This document shows positions 24,397 to 31,930 of a stretch of 37,220 bases of DNA, piece after piece. A program made the translations under genes and the position numbers. The notes under the pieces are model-generated. The model did no database searches and was not told the DNA's origin. It was given only the letters and a program-made list of their open reading frames with translations. Source of the stretch: an uncultured Clostridia bacterium. Its GTDB lineage: Bacteria; Bacillota; Clostridia; Oscillospirales; Ruminococcaceae. Every line of letters begins with the position of its first letter. Position 1 is the stretch's first letter. The DNA lies in assembly GCA_947644575.1 (NCBI GenBank), contig CANRZX010000002.1, positions 1-37,220 of the forward strand, in the 5' to 3' direction.

Positions 24397-25158
24397 ATGC
24401 AGGAAACAACATGGAAATGCTACTCGCCCCTGCGGGCGGACTTTTTCCCGCAGGATGTGTATGACGATCCGTATCTCATGGATCGGAAAGGGCCGATGGA
24501 ACTGGACGGGGGAAGCCTTGTCGAATACGCTGAATCGATTCGTGCCGCCGCCCAAAAGGAAAATGAGGATACCGGGGATTTGGCGCAGTACATCTGCGGC
24601 GACAGGGCCGCTGTGCTGAACGGGAAGGTACTAAGTATTCTGCCGTCCGTAGAGATCGTGGACGACGAATTGATGGGCTGCGCCACTGTAAAGCTGCGCG
24701 AGCTGCTAAACGGCCCGCAAACCGCCGCGCTCAGGGAATACCTGACCGGCCAGTATTCGGACGGCTGGGGCGAGGGGTTTGAACAGCGCGAGATCGAGGT
24801 GAGCGACGGAGCGCTGTTCATCCGTTTTTGGAACAGCGATCGGTTTGGCATCAAGATCGACCGGCATTCGAATGAAGCGCCGCAGCAGGAGCAGAAGCCC
24901 GCCGCATCTGCGCGCCCGAAGATGAACCTTGTGGGCGAGGATGGGAACATCTACGCCATTCTCGGCAGGGCGTCCAAACTTCTGCGCCGCGTGGGGCAGG
25001 AAGATCGCGCAAAAGAGATGACAGAACGTGTGACGGCCTCACACAGCTATCATGACGCACTGTTCATCGTGAGCGAGTATGTGGAGACAGAGCTGTCCGC
25101 ACCGGGTCAGCAAAGGCAGGCCAAGACGGAAAAACAGAAAGGCGGCGATGCACGATGA
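24397..25158 (+). CDS. Conserved ICE protein, unknown function
   Basis: 253 residues; ATG follows a good GGAGGTGA. The N-terminal half is acidic with FFPQDVYDDPYLMDRKGPMEL, YAESIRAAAQKENED and a region around KLRELLNGPQTAALREYLTGQYSDGWGEGFEQREI. After a Gln/Pro/Ala linker, the C-terminal about 75 residues form a compact helical domain (MNLVGEDGNIYAILGRAS, LLRRVGQEDRAKEMTERV, SYHDALFIVSEYVE) that I know recurs in ICE-encoded proteins. No enzyme motif is visible. It ends with an ATGA overlap into the beta-helix-like gene, so the two are co-translated. Confidence 0.7.
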   Translation: MQETTWKCYSPLRADFFPQDVYDDPYLMDRKGPMELDGGSLVEYAESIRAAAQKENEDTGDLAQYICGDRAAVLNGKVLSILPSVEIVDDELMGCATVKLRELLNGPQTAALREYLTGQYSDGWGEGFEQREIEVSDGALFIRFWNSDRFGIKIDRHSNEAPQQEQKPAASARPKMNLVGEDGNIYAILGRASKLLRRVGQEDRAKEMTERVTASHSYHDALFIVSEYVETELSAPGQQRQAKTEKQKGGDAR

Positions 25159-25775
25159 GCAACAAAGGCACAAACCTGAAGTATGAGATCACGAAGATCA
25201 GCCACCCGAAGTATCCGTGGCTGCACCGCATCCGTGCTCTGCGGGACGTGGGCAGGGATGTACATGCAGGAGATTGGGGCGGGTACGTTCAGACTGCTGA
25301 TAATCTCTCGCAGGAGGGCAGCTGCTGGCTTTTTGGGGATGCCATTGCCTGTGAAGGTGCTCTGGTCAGTCAGGATGCGCGGATGTCGGATCAGACGGTG
25401 CTCCGCGGCAGCGCGCTGGTATCGGGTACGGCGCAGGTCAGCGGCAATGCTGTGGTGGAGGATCAGGCAATCGTCATGGCCGGTACAGTTGGCGGCGACT
25501 GTTTCATCAGCGGCAATGCCGTCCTTGCAGGCAACCGGCAAACCGATGAAGCGCCGAGCGTTACCGGGCAGGCTGCGGTCTATGGCAAGGTCTATGGGGC
25601 TGTACTGGTCAGCGGGAATTCGGTGATTTTGCCCGGCATGCAGATCGATATGCCGACGCTGGATGTGCTGGAGATCAGGGACGGCCAGACGATGCTCCAT
25701 CGCATCAGGGGCAAAGGGCGAAATATTTCGACGCCCACAGCGAAAAAGGCAAGGAACGGCGGCCCGGAGCGCTGA
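25155..25775 (+). CDS. YdcK-like left-handed beta-helix (hexapeptide) protein
   Basis: 206 residues, start overlapping the upstream stop (ATGA). The N-terminal PKYPWLHRIRALRDVG and GDWGGYVQTADNLSQEG are followed by about 100 residues of short repeated turns: ALVSQDARMSDQTVL, GSALVSGTAQVSGNAVV, DQAIVMAGTVGGDCFIS, GNAVLAG. A residue pattern of small/hydrophobic every six positions predicts a left-handed parallel beta-helix, as in YdcK-like proteins. The tail is basic (TAKKARNGG). It may act as a scaffold or binding protein; no acyltransferase catalytic His is evident. Its place next to the DNA methyltransferase is typical of ICE small-gene clusters. Confidence 0.7.
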   Translation: MSNKGTNLKYEITKISHPKYPWLHRIRALRDVGRDVHAGDWGGYVQTADNLSQEGSCWLFGDAIACEGALVSQDARMSDQTVLRGSALVSGTAQVSGNAVVEDQAIVMAGTVGGDCFISGNAVLAGNRQTDEAPSVTGQAAVYGKVYGAVLVSGNSVILPGMQIDMPTLDVLEIRDGQTMLHRIRGKGRNISTPTAKKARNGGPER

Positions 25776-25812
25776 CCGCGCAACAATACGCAATTCAAAC
25801 AGGAAAGGGAGG

Positions 25813-26607
25813 ATGCCACTGAACAATACTACGGAAAACAATACAATTCTGAAACCCGACTTTGTACTGCCCGAGCACAGCGGCGGCGCTGGCTGGACAA
25901 TGCTGCATGGGGACACCATCCAGATCGTGCAGCATTTTGTGCCGGGTGCGTTTGACGCCGTGATCACCGATCCGCCGTATGCATCGGGCGGTGCGACGGC
26001 CAGTGAAAAGAACCGCACGACGAACGAGAAGTACAGCAGCATGGACAAGGATAAGGCGCTGCCCGACTTTGACGGCGACCAGAAAGACCAGCGGAGCTGG
26101 ACGCGCTGGATGGCGGGCTGGCTCGCGGATGTGCGGCGCGCCTGCAAGCCCGGCGCACCGGTCGTGCTGTTCATCGACTGGCGGCAGCTGCCGAGCATCA
26201 CGGACGCGCTGCAGTGGGCGGGCTGGATCTGGCGCGGCATCGCCGTATGGGACAAACTGACGTGCCGCCCGCAGAAGGGCCGCTACCGCCAGCAGGCAGA
26301 ATTCATTGTCTGGGGCTCGAACGGGCCGATGCCGATCAGCCGCAAGGTGGGCTGTCTGCCGGGCGTCTTCCGCCAGACGAATCCGATGAACCGCATCCAT
26401 GTCACGGAAAAACCGCTGCAGGTCATGCGGGACGTGGTGAAGATCTGCGAGCCGGGCGGGCGCATCCTCGATCCCTTTGCGGGAGCGGGCACGACCGTGC
26501 TTGCGGGTGTTCTGGAAGGGTACGAGGCTGTGGGCATCGAGGTCACCGACGCCTACTATCAGCGCAGCGTGGAACGCATCCGCAGGGAGCTGGAAGAACA
26601 GCAATAA
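25813..26607 (+). CDS. Site-specific DNA methyltransferase (DPPY type)
   Basis: 264 residues from ATG 25813; an alternative CTG at 25819 has better spacing to AAAGGGAGG. Motif IV AVITDPPYASGG comes before motif I LDPFAGAGTTVLAG, the permuted order of beta-class amino-methyltransferases; DPPY suggests N6-adenine (N4-cytosine not excluded). The region RRACKPGAPVVLFIDWRQLP and the MNRIHVTEKPLQVM loop are typical. No restriction partner is next to it. Likely role: protection or epigenetic marking of ICE DNA. It closes this operon; a hairpin follows. Confidence 0.92.
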   Translation: MPLNNTTENNTILKPDFVLPEHSGGAGWTMLHGDTIQIVQHFVPGAFDAVITDPPYASGGATASEKNRTTNEKYSSMDKDKALPDFDGDQKDQRSWTRWMAGWLADVRRACKPGAPVVLFIDWRQLPSITDALQWAGWIWRGIAVWDKLTCRPQKGRYRQQAEFIVWGSNGPMPISRKVGCLPGVFRQTNPMNRIHVTEKPLQVMRDVVKICEPGGRILDPFAGAGTTVLAGVLEGYEAVGIEVTDAYYQRSVERIRRELEEQQ

Positions 26608-26630
26608 CCAATCAAGCGCAGCGTGTAGAA

Positions 26631-26660
26631 ACATCGCCCGGCCAAAAGACCGGGCGATGT
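26631..26660. terminator. Bidirectional terminator between convergent genes
   Basis: A perfect 11-bp stem ACATCGCCCGG / CCGGGCGATGT with an 8-nt loop lies between the ends of the methyltransferase (+) and the MBL gene (-). The T-rich side is better on the minus strand (TTTCT). Confidence 0.7.
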
Positions 26661-26687
26661 GTTCTGTAAGAGCTGTGTTGCTTTGTG

Positions 26688-27662
26688 CTATTTTGCTTTT
26701 CGCTTTTCTTTCAGCATGGTTTTTACCGCCATGATCCATGCCAGACGGGGACGATGGTCCACGAAATCGCTCAAATCCACCTTTTTCAGCAGCTCCTGCT
26801 CGGTGATCGTATCGGTATAGGACTGCTCGAAGCGATCTATGAGCGCACGGAAATAGCTGCGCTGGCTTTCAGCTCTGACGGGATCGTAAACCTCTCCGTG
26901 GCCGGGGACGATGAATGCGGGCTGTAGCTCGTCCAAAATGTAGTCCAGCACTTTCAGCCACCGACGCGCCGCATCCAAATTCATCGGCAGGCTGCAGTCC
27001 GCAAAAATGTCCCCCGCGAACAACACCTTTTCTTTGGGGAGCCAAATGACTGTATCGGAACTGGAATGCACCGCACCGACCGGGATCACCTCCACGGAAG
27101 TGCCGCCGCAATCCAGCACGGTTTTGCCATCGATCCACTCGGTGGGTGGGGTAGGAATCACACCGGTCAGGTCGAAATCATGTTCTGTCTGCTTCACCAC
27201 CATCTGAAACGGTTTGCCCTCCGGGATAAAGCCCTTAAACTGTCCTCCCATCAAGCGGCTCAACAGGTTCTGTACGAAGCGTGAGCCGTGCAGCAGTTTG
27301 AATACAGGTACTTTGTTTTTGTCGCCAGCGCAGTCCTTGCTCATATCGCGATGGCCTATGATCCGCGCGCCCGTGAACACTTGATTGCCCCAATAGTGAT
27401 CCCAATGACCGTGGGTGTTCACAACGGTCTGCGGGGCATGGCCCAGTTTCTCCTCGCTGAATGCCAGCAATTCCTTTGCGTGCGGCAGATCGAAGCAAGT
27501 GTCGCAGACAAGCCCGCCGCCGCGCAGGACGAGTCCGGCGTTGGAAAAGTTATCCATCAGCCCCGCGTCAGTGATATCCAGACCCTCGGCAGGGGCGATG
27601 GCAGCGTAGACGTTTTCCGCCAATTCCACAAAGTGAAAACGTGTTGTTTTGATCTCGTTCAT
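26688..27662 (-). CDS. Metallo-beta-lactamase-fold hydrolase (cargo, opposite orientation)
   Basis: 324 residues from ATG 27662, which has GGGGGGAG 7 nt upstream; the TTG at 27668 is less likely. The MBL metal motif NTHGHWDHYWGN is at about 84-89, with further ligands in GAVHSSSDTVIWL, LFAGDIFADC and IVPGHGEVYDP. The fold is that of glyoxalase II/quinoprotein-type hydrolases; the substrate cannot be assigned and nothing specifically indicates beta-lactam cleavage. It is the only clearly minus-strand gene in the ICE portion, with its own promoter and lower GC, so it looks like a separately acquired cargo gene. The three dyad repeats lie next to its promoter. Confidence 0.9.
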   Translation of the reverse strand: MNEIKTTRFHFVELAENVYAAIAPAEGLDITDAGLMDNFSNAGLVLRGGGLVCDTCFDLPHAKELLAFSEEKLGHAPQTVVNTHGHWDHYWGNQVFTGARIIGHRDMSKDCAGDKNKVPVFKLLHGSRFVQNLLSRLMGGQFKGFIPEGKPFQMVVKQTEHDFDLTGVIPTPPTEWIDGKTVLDCGGTSVEVIPVGAVHSSSDTVIWLPKEKVLFAGDIFADCSLPMNLDAARRWLKVLDYILDELQPAFIVPGHGEVYDPVRAESQRSYFRALIDRFEQSYTDTITEQELLKKVDLSDFVDHRPRLAWIMAVKTMLKEKRKAK

Positions 27663-27729
27663 CGCCAAGCTCCCCCCAGCTGTTCATCTTCGTGCTGTTT
27701 TCAACATGATTCAGATGATTTCTATTGTA

Positions 27730-27758
27730 ATGATACCATACACCGAATTTGAACGCAA
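27730..27758 (-). promoter_or_regulatory. Promoter of the MBL-fold gene
   Basis: On the minus strand TTGCGT (27758-27753) and TATCAT (27735-27730) are separated by 17 bp. The first dyad repeat begins 2 bp upstream of the -35 box, a good place for an operator or activator site. Confidence 0.6.
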
Positions 27759-27759
27759 G

Positions 27760-27911
27760 TTGGACGCCCAATTGGGCGTCCACTTTTCCGTCTCAGCCGG
27801 TATTGACGTCGTGTTGTCCCAATGTGGGCGTCCTATAGGGCGTCCACTTTCCTAATGCAATCGGTCTAAAGATCGATCAATACAAAGGTGGGCGTCCAAT
27901 AGGGCGTCCAC
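27760..27911. repeat. Three 24-bp dyads at exact 64-bp spacing
   Basis: 24-bp elements at 27760-27783, 27824-27847 and 27888-27911, period exactly 64 bp. The first is a perfect palindrome (GGACGCCC-AATT-GGGCGTCC); the second and third are GTGGGCGTCC-TATA/AATA-GGGCGTCCAC, which pair fully if G-U is allowed. The 44-bp stretches between them have equal length and match at about half their positions when aligned by eye, so the whole is a decayed 64-bp tandem repeat. It lies between the divergent MBL promoter and the next plus-strand gene and may be a phased binding array. Confidence 0.8.
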
Positions 27912-27945
27912 CTCGATTTATGAAAAGAGAAAGGAAGAAAAAACA

Positions 27946-28287
27946 ATGGAAAAAGCCTTTGCGTATGTCTGCGCCAGTGAGAAAACCTCGGTCCGCCAGC
28001 TCAAACGGTACTGCCGCGCGGTATTCGATCTCGGCTATGTGCCGATCTGCCCGCGCCTTGGGGATGGGCAGTATCTTGATTTCGACATCCCGGACGAAAA
28101 GAAAGCGTACCACGAGATTGCCCGGCAGAAACTGGCCCGCTGCCGGATGGTGGTGGTGTGCGGGCGCGAGATCACCAGCACGATGTTAGCCGAGATCGGC
28201 ATTGCCGAAAAGCGCCATCTTGTCTGCACCACGCTCGGCGGCCTCGCTTCGATCCGCAATGCCGAAGCCGCCCCGGTGCTGCATTGA
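27946..28287 (+). CDS. DUF7768/DUF4406-like protein
   Basis: 113 residues; the ATG follows AGAAAGGAAG. The sequence fits a small Rossmann-like fold related to nucleoside 2-deoxyribosyltransferases: AFAYVCASEKTS, LKRYCRAVFDLGYVPICPRLG, DEKKAYHEIARQKLARCRMVVVCG and TSTMLAEIGIAEK. The CDE/G-type motif at the end of the third strand is RCRMVVVCGREIT. Such proteins are frequent in ICEs and phages; their substrate is unknown. It begins just after the 64-bp dyad array, which may regulate it. Confidence 0.65.
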   Translation: MEKAFAYVCASEKTSVRQLKRYCRAVFDLGYVPICPRLGDGQYLDFDIPDEKKAYHEIARQKLARCRMVVVCGREITSTMLAEIGIAEKRHLVCTTLGGLASIRNAEAAPVLH

Positions 28288-28418
28288 CCCAATGCGAGGC
28301 AGAGCAGCCGGTGAACGGTTTTGCAAGCATCGCGTCTGGATATCCAGACGCACCAACCGGGGAGAACCCCAAACCCCCGCTGCAGATTTTCATCGAATCC
28401 GAAAGAGGTGAACAGAAA

Positions 28419-29228
28419 TTGGATGAGAAGCAATATGGTGCGTTCGCGCGGAACGCCCTGACTTTAGACCAGCTTCGACATGGCAGGAATATCAGCTATG
28501 TGCCGGGCTCGTTTGTTGTGGAAAAGGTGATTGTGTTGAGCGAGGATGGCTTCGCAGCACTGGCAGGCGATCTCTCGGCAGAATATGTGTTTTTAGAGGA
28601 AAACCGTGATCTCATGTCTGCCGATCCGGGCGGCCGGTTCAACTGCGTGCTGGCGCGGACAGAAACGGGAAAGGAGGGCATCCTGTTTGCGCTGCAGGGC
28701 AGCGAGCTCTATACCGCATATGCCAAAGATGTCCATGCGATCCGAGTCGATCCCGCCACTCCCGTAGAGCAAATCCCGCAAAGCAGCCTCCCGCGCATCC
28801 AGACGAGCGCGGTCTTTTACCATAAGCCGCGCGGGGTAGAGGACATTACGGGAATCGACTATGTGCGCAATATCGCGGAGCGCAAGGCGGCGTTTGTCAT
28901 TGAAACGGTGGTTGTTCTGTCAGACGAAAAGTTTGCTGACTTTATGCGCAGCGGTTTGCTCCAAGACAAACTTTTTCTTTTTGACAATCTGGATAAGATG
29001 TGGTTCGACCCCGCCGAACGGGTATGGCACTGCCTGCTCGTGAAAGGAGAAACCAGCCGGGACGGAATCCTCGTCGAAGCCGAGGGCTACTCCTATGCGC
29101 GGTATGCGGCCTATGTCCGGGACTGCGCGCGGCTGCGTTTGCGGGAGGTTCCGGTTCAGTATGAGTATCCGGCGCGGCCGCCGCGTGAAAAGATGCCTCG
29201 GCGCCGCAGCCGGGGCGGGGAGCGATAA
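28419..29228 (+). CDS. Internally duplicated ICE protein, unknown function
   Basis: 269 residues from TTG 28419 (AAAGAGGTG 8 nt upstream); the longer ORF-track start runs through the previous gene and is rejected. Two homologous halves are clear: FVVEKVIVLSEDGFAALAG with YVFLEENRDLM, GGRFNCVLARTETGKEGILF and LYTAYAKDV (about 31-106); and FVIETVVVLSDEKFADFMRS with LFLFDNLDKMW, ERVWHCLLVKGETSRDGILV and YARYAAYV (about 158-232). The tail is basic (PPREKMPRRRSRGG). No catalytic motif is visible. It precedes MobC by 12 bp, so a relaxosome-accessory role is possible but unproven. The 131 bp before its start hold only an inverted TCTGGATATCCAGA word. Confidence 0.75.
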   Translation: MDEKQYGAFARNALTLDQLRHGRNISYVPGSFVVEKVIVLSEDGFAALAGDLSAEYVFLEENRDLMSADPGGRFNCVLARTETGKEGILFALQGSELYTAYAKDVHAIRVDPATPVEQIPQSSLPRIQTSAVFYHKPRGVEDITGIDYVRNIAERKAAFVIETVVVLSDEKFADFMRSGLLQDKLFLFDNLDKMWFDPAERVWHCLLVKGETSRDGILVEAEGYSYARYAAYVRDCARLRLREVPVQYEYPARPPREKMPRRRSRGGER

Positions 29229-29240
29229 GGGGGGATCACC

Positions 29241-29549
29241 ATGCGCAAACGCAGCCACATCGTACCGCTGCATCTGAATGCAAAGGAACTGAAACGGCTC
29301 AATGATCTTGCCGAACGGAGCGGCTGGACGCGGGAGGAATTCCTGCGTTCGCTCATCATGGGCGCACAGCTCCGGGCCAAGCCCTGCCCGCATCACGCCG
29401 ACCTCATGCGCAAGGTGGCGGGCCTTTGCAACAATGCAAACCAGCTCGCCCACACCGCCAACAGCACCGGGCAGGCAAGCCAGCAGAGCGTGGACGAGAT
29501 GCTCCGCATCGCGAGCGCTGTCATGGAGGAAGTGAGGGAGCGTTGGTAG
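29241..29549 (+). CDS. mobC: MobC-like relaxosome accessory protein
   Basis: 102 residues; the ATG follows AAGGGGGGA. The N-terminal RSHIVPLHLNAKELKRLNDLAERSGWTREEFLRSLI is a ribbon-helix-helix-type start typical of MobC, and the second half NNANQLAHTANSTGQ has the helical MobC signature (N-N-L-NQ-A). It should bind oriT and help the relaxase nick. Its stop touches the relaxase start (TAGATG), so the two are coupled. The oriT itself is probably nearby upstream, but I could not identify it. Confidence 0.87.
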   Translation: MRKRSHIVPLHLNAKELKRLNDLAERSGWTREEFLRSLIMGAQLRAKPCPHHADLMRKVAGLCNNANQLAHTANSTGQASQQSVDEMLRIASAVMEEVRERW

Positions 29550-30872
29550 ATGGCGTATACGTCCGTTATCCCCGTCCACCGCCTCGACAACAGCGTGGCG
29601 TATGTGCTGGATAAAGCAAAAACCTCCCGTGCTCAAAATGCCGGTTCGCTGCAGGAGGCGGTGGACTATGCGCTCAACCGGGACAAGACGGAGCGTGATT
29701 TGTTTGAAACGGGCCTCGGCTGTGCAACGCAATCGGCGTTTGTAGATATGCGCAAGGTGAAAGAAGTCTGGCACAAGCTGGATGGGGTGCAGGGGTTTCA
29801 TTTAGTGCAGAGTTTTGCGCCGGGCGAGGTTACACCGGAACTCGCGCATCAGATCGGCTTGGAGCTTGCGGACAGGCTGCTCGGCGGGAAATATCAGGCA
29901 GTGATTGGCACCCACCTCAATACGGGATGCATCCATAACCACATCGTTTGGAATTCGGTGGCGATGGATAACGGGATGAAATACCACAGCAGCAAAAAGA
30001 CGTATGTGCTGGAGGTGCGCGGGATCTCGGATGAGCTGTGCCGGAAATACGGTTTGTCGGTCATTCAGACGGAGCGGTCGGAACAGGTGGCAAAGCCGTA
30101 CATTCTGTGGCAGGCACAAAAGCGCGGGGAGGACTGGAAAGCCCCGATCCGGCAGGATGTGGATGCGGCCATCGCGGGCGCGTTCACATGGCGGCAGTTT
30201 CTGGCGGCGCTGGAGCGCAAGGGTTATACGCTGCACTTTGAGCGCAGAGATCCGTCCCTCACCCCGCCCGGAAAGGAATGGCGCGTTCGGTTCAAGACGC
30301 TCGGCCCACGGTACACGCCCGAAAGTATCCAGCGGCGCATCCTCGAACCAAAGGCGATCCCACCGGCTGGAACGAAACCCGTCCGGCGCGCCAAGCTGCG
30401 TGCAGGGGGAAAGCCGCTGTTTGGCCGCTCCAGCCTGCGCGCCCTCTACTATGTGTACCTCTACCGCATGGGTGTGCTGCCGCGCAAGCCGTCCTACATG
30501 GGCTACGAGGTGCGGCAGGACATCCGCAGGCTGGACAGGCGCATCGAGCAGATGACGTTCCTGACAAAGCATGGCATCGACGACCGGGGCCAGCTTGCCG
30601 CGCTGCAGGCACAGGCGGAGAGCGAGATCGCGGCGCTGACAAAAGAGCGCAAAAAGCTTTATCGCACCGCGCCACAGGGGGAGCGCATCGAGCAGATCAA
30701 CGCGCGGCTCAAAACGCTGCGCCGCACGGTCAAGCTCTGCAAAGACATCACCGTGCAGTCGGAGGAAATGGAGCGACGGATGCGGGAGGATCGGCAGACA
30801 GCGCAGCGACTGAAAGAGGAACAGGCCCGCCCTGTTCCGGGCAGAAAAAAGAGAGACAGGGAGTTGATGTAA
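29550..30872 (+). CDS. Relaxase (MobA/VirD2-like, MOBP-type)
   Basis: 440 residues, starting at the end of mobC. The nicking domain is N-terminal: a possible catalytic Tyr in the first 25 residues (VAYVLDKAKTS) and the three-His metal motif region GTHLNTGCIHNHIVWNSV. YHSSKKTYVLEVRGISDELC and YGLSVIQTE are familiar from ICE relaxases. The C-terminal half is basic and coiled-coil (IEQMTFLTKHGIDD, ERIEQINARLKTLRRTV), likely contacting the coupling protein or relaxosome. It cleaves oriT and pilots the strand into the recipient. Confidence 0.93.
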   Translation: MAYTSVIPVHRLDNSVAYVLDKAKTSRAQNAGSLQEAVDYALNRDKTERDLFETGLGCATQSAFVDMRKVKEVWHKLDGVQGFHLVQSFAPGEVTPELAHQIGLELADRLLGGKYQAVIGTHLNTGCIHNHIVWNSVAMDNGMKYHSSKKTYVLEVRGISDELCRKYGLSVIQTERSEQVAKPYILWQAQKRGEDWKAPIRQDVDAAIAGAFTWRQFLAALERKGYTLHFERRDPSLTPPGKEWRVRFKTLGPRYTPESIQRRILEPKAIPPAGTKPVRRAKLRAGGKPLFGRSSLRALYYVYLYRMGVLPRKPSYMGYEVRQDIRRLDRRIEQMTFLTKHGIDDRGQLAALQAQAESEIAALTKERKKLYRTAPQGERIEQINARLKTLRRTVKLCKDITVQSEEMERRMREDRQTAQRLKEEQARPVPGRKKRDRELM

Positions 30873-30873
30873 C

Positions 30874-31131
30874 ATCGAAACATATCCGAGCAGAGATCAG
30901 GTGGAGCGCATCCGAAATCAGTACCCGGTCGGTACGCGCATCCGCCTGCACAGCATGGCCGATCCCGACGCGGTGCCGTCCGGCATGACCGGGACGGTCA
31001 AGTATGTGGATGATATGGGCCAGATCGGGATGCAATGGGATAACGGGCGCAGCCTTGCGCTGATCCCGGGCGTGGATTCGTTTTCCCGCATCGATGCGCC
31101 GCAGCGCGCGAAAGGCGGTGACGCGCGATGA
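30874..31131 (+). CDS. DUF4314 protein (probable non-AUG start)
   Basis: 76 residues from GTG 30901 in the ORF track, but the frame stays open upstream and reads ETYPSRDQVERIRNQYP, the usual N-terminus of this family as I remember it. A start at ATC 30874, 10 nt after GGGAG and 1 nt after the relaxase stop, would give about 85 residues. The domain core is YPVGTRIRLHSMADP, GMTGTVKYVDDMGQIGMQWDNG and LIPGVDSF, a small beta-barrel. The function is unknown; it is consistently found between relaxase and PcfB-like genes. Its stop overlaps the next ATG. Confidence 0.75.
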   Translation: METYPSRDQVERIRNQYPVGTRIRLHSMADPDAVPSGMTGTVKYVDDMGQIGMQWDNGRSLALIPGVDSFSRIDAPQRAKGGDAR

Positions 31132-31925
31132 GCTATACGAGTGAACCCGCGGATCAGATCGTCCGGTACTCGCTGGAGGGGACGGAGGTTGCGCTTAAGT
31201 TGACCGGCGCGGCCGCAAAGAATTTTGCCATCTTCGCGTATACGGTCCTCAAGGACCAGAAAAAGACGCGCGGCAAAACGAACTTGGTGCGGATGCTGAA
31301 AGAGGGCAAGCCGCTCAAGTTTTTCACGATCCCGGAGGACAGGATGCGGGAGTTTGCACAGGAGGCCAGACGCCACGGCCTGTTGTTTGTCCCGATGCGG
31401 GACAGGCACCGTCCGGGCGTGATTGAAATCGCGGTGTTTGCGCAGGATGCGGCGAAGGTCAACCGGATCATGGATCGGCTGTGCCTCGACTTTGTCAGGG
31501 CGGCCGCGGGCGAGGCTGTGCCGGAACCGACGCCTGAAAAAGCCGTGGATGCGCTGCCCGCGCCGCCCATGCAGACCGAGACGGTCGAGACGCCGGACGG
31601 CAAGGTGGAGTTTGTGGTCGGAGGCTTCGAGGATGATTTTGGCCTTGCCGGAGAGGACGCCGGAAATTTTACCAAAGGCCCGGTGGACGATCCTTCGGCT
31701 GGCCCGCAGGGAAACCTGAGTCCGTCCGAGTCTTCCTCGCCCAGCAGAAGCTCTTCGCCAGCGCCGTCCGCAGGGGGACGTGACGAGCGCCCGTCCGTGC
31801 GCGCTGAGCTCGATGAGATTCGGCGCGGGCAGGCGGCAGACGCAAAGCGTAAAACACAAGAACGCGCAAGGCCCGCGCGTCAGCAGACGAGAACGCGAAC
31901 CAAGAAAAAATCGAAAGGAAGATGA
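31128..31925 (+). CDS. PcfB-like (DUF3801) conjugation protein
   Basis: 265 residues; ATGA overlap with the upstream gene. The PcfB-like domain covers about 1-125: LKLTGAAAKNFAIFAYTVLKDQKKTRGKTNLVRML, FFTIPEDRMREFAQEARRHGLLFVPM and IEIAVFAQDAAKVNRIMDRL. The rest is a disordered Pro/Ser-rich then strongly basic tail (TRTRTKKKSKGR). PcfB of pCF10 links the relaxosome to the VirD4-type coupling protein; the same role is inferred here. The next gene starts just after the stop. Confidence 0.83.
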   Translation: MSYTSEPADQIVRYSLEGTEVALKLTGAAAKNFAIFAYTVLKDQKKTRGKTNLVRMLKEGKPLKFFTIPEDRMREFAQEARRHGLLFVPMRDRHRPGVIEIAVFAQDAAKVNRIMDRLCLDFVRAAAGEAVPEPTPEKAVDALPAPPMQTETVETPDGKVEFVVGGFEDDFGLAGEDAGNFTKGPVDDPSAGPQGNLSPSESSSPSRSSSPAPSAGGRDERPSVRAELDEIRRGQAADAKRKTQERARPARQQTRTRTKKKSKGR

Positions 31926-31930
31926 CGCGA

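Noticed and set aside
27760-27911. Mini CRISPR array (three palindromic repeats, two equal-length spacers)
   Set aside because: The 24-bp repeats vary, the first differs in its left arm, the two spacers match each other at about half their positions, and no cas gene is present. A diverged 64-bp tandem repeat explains it better.
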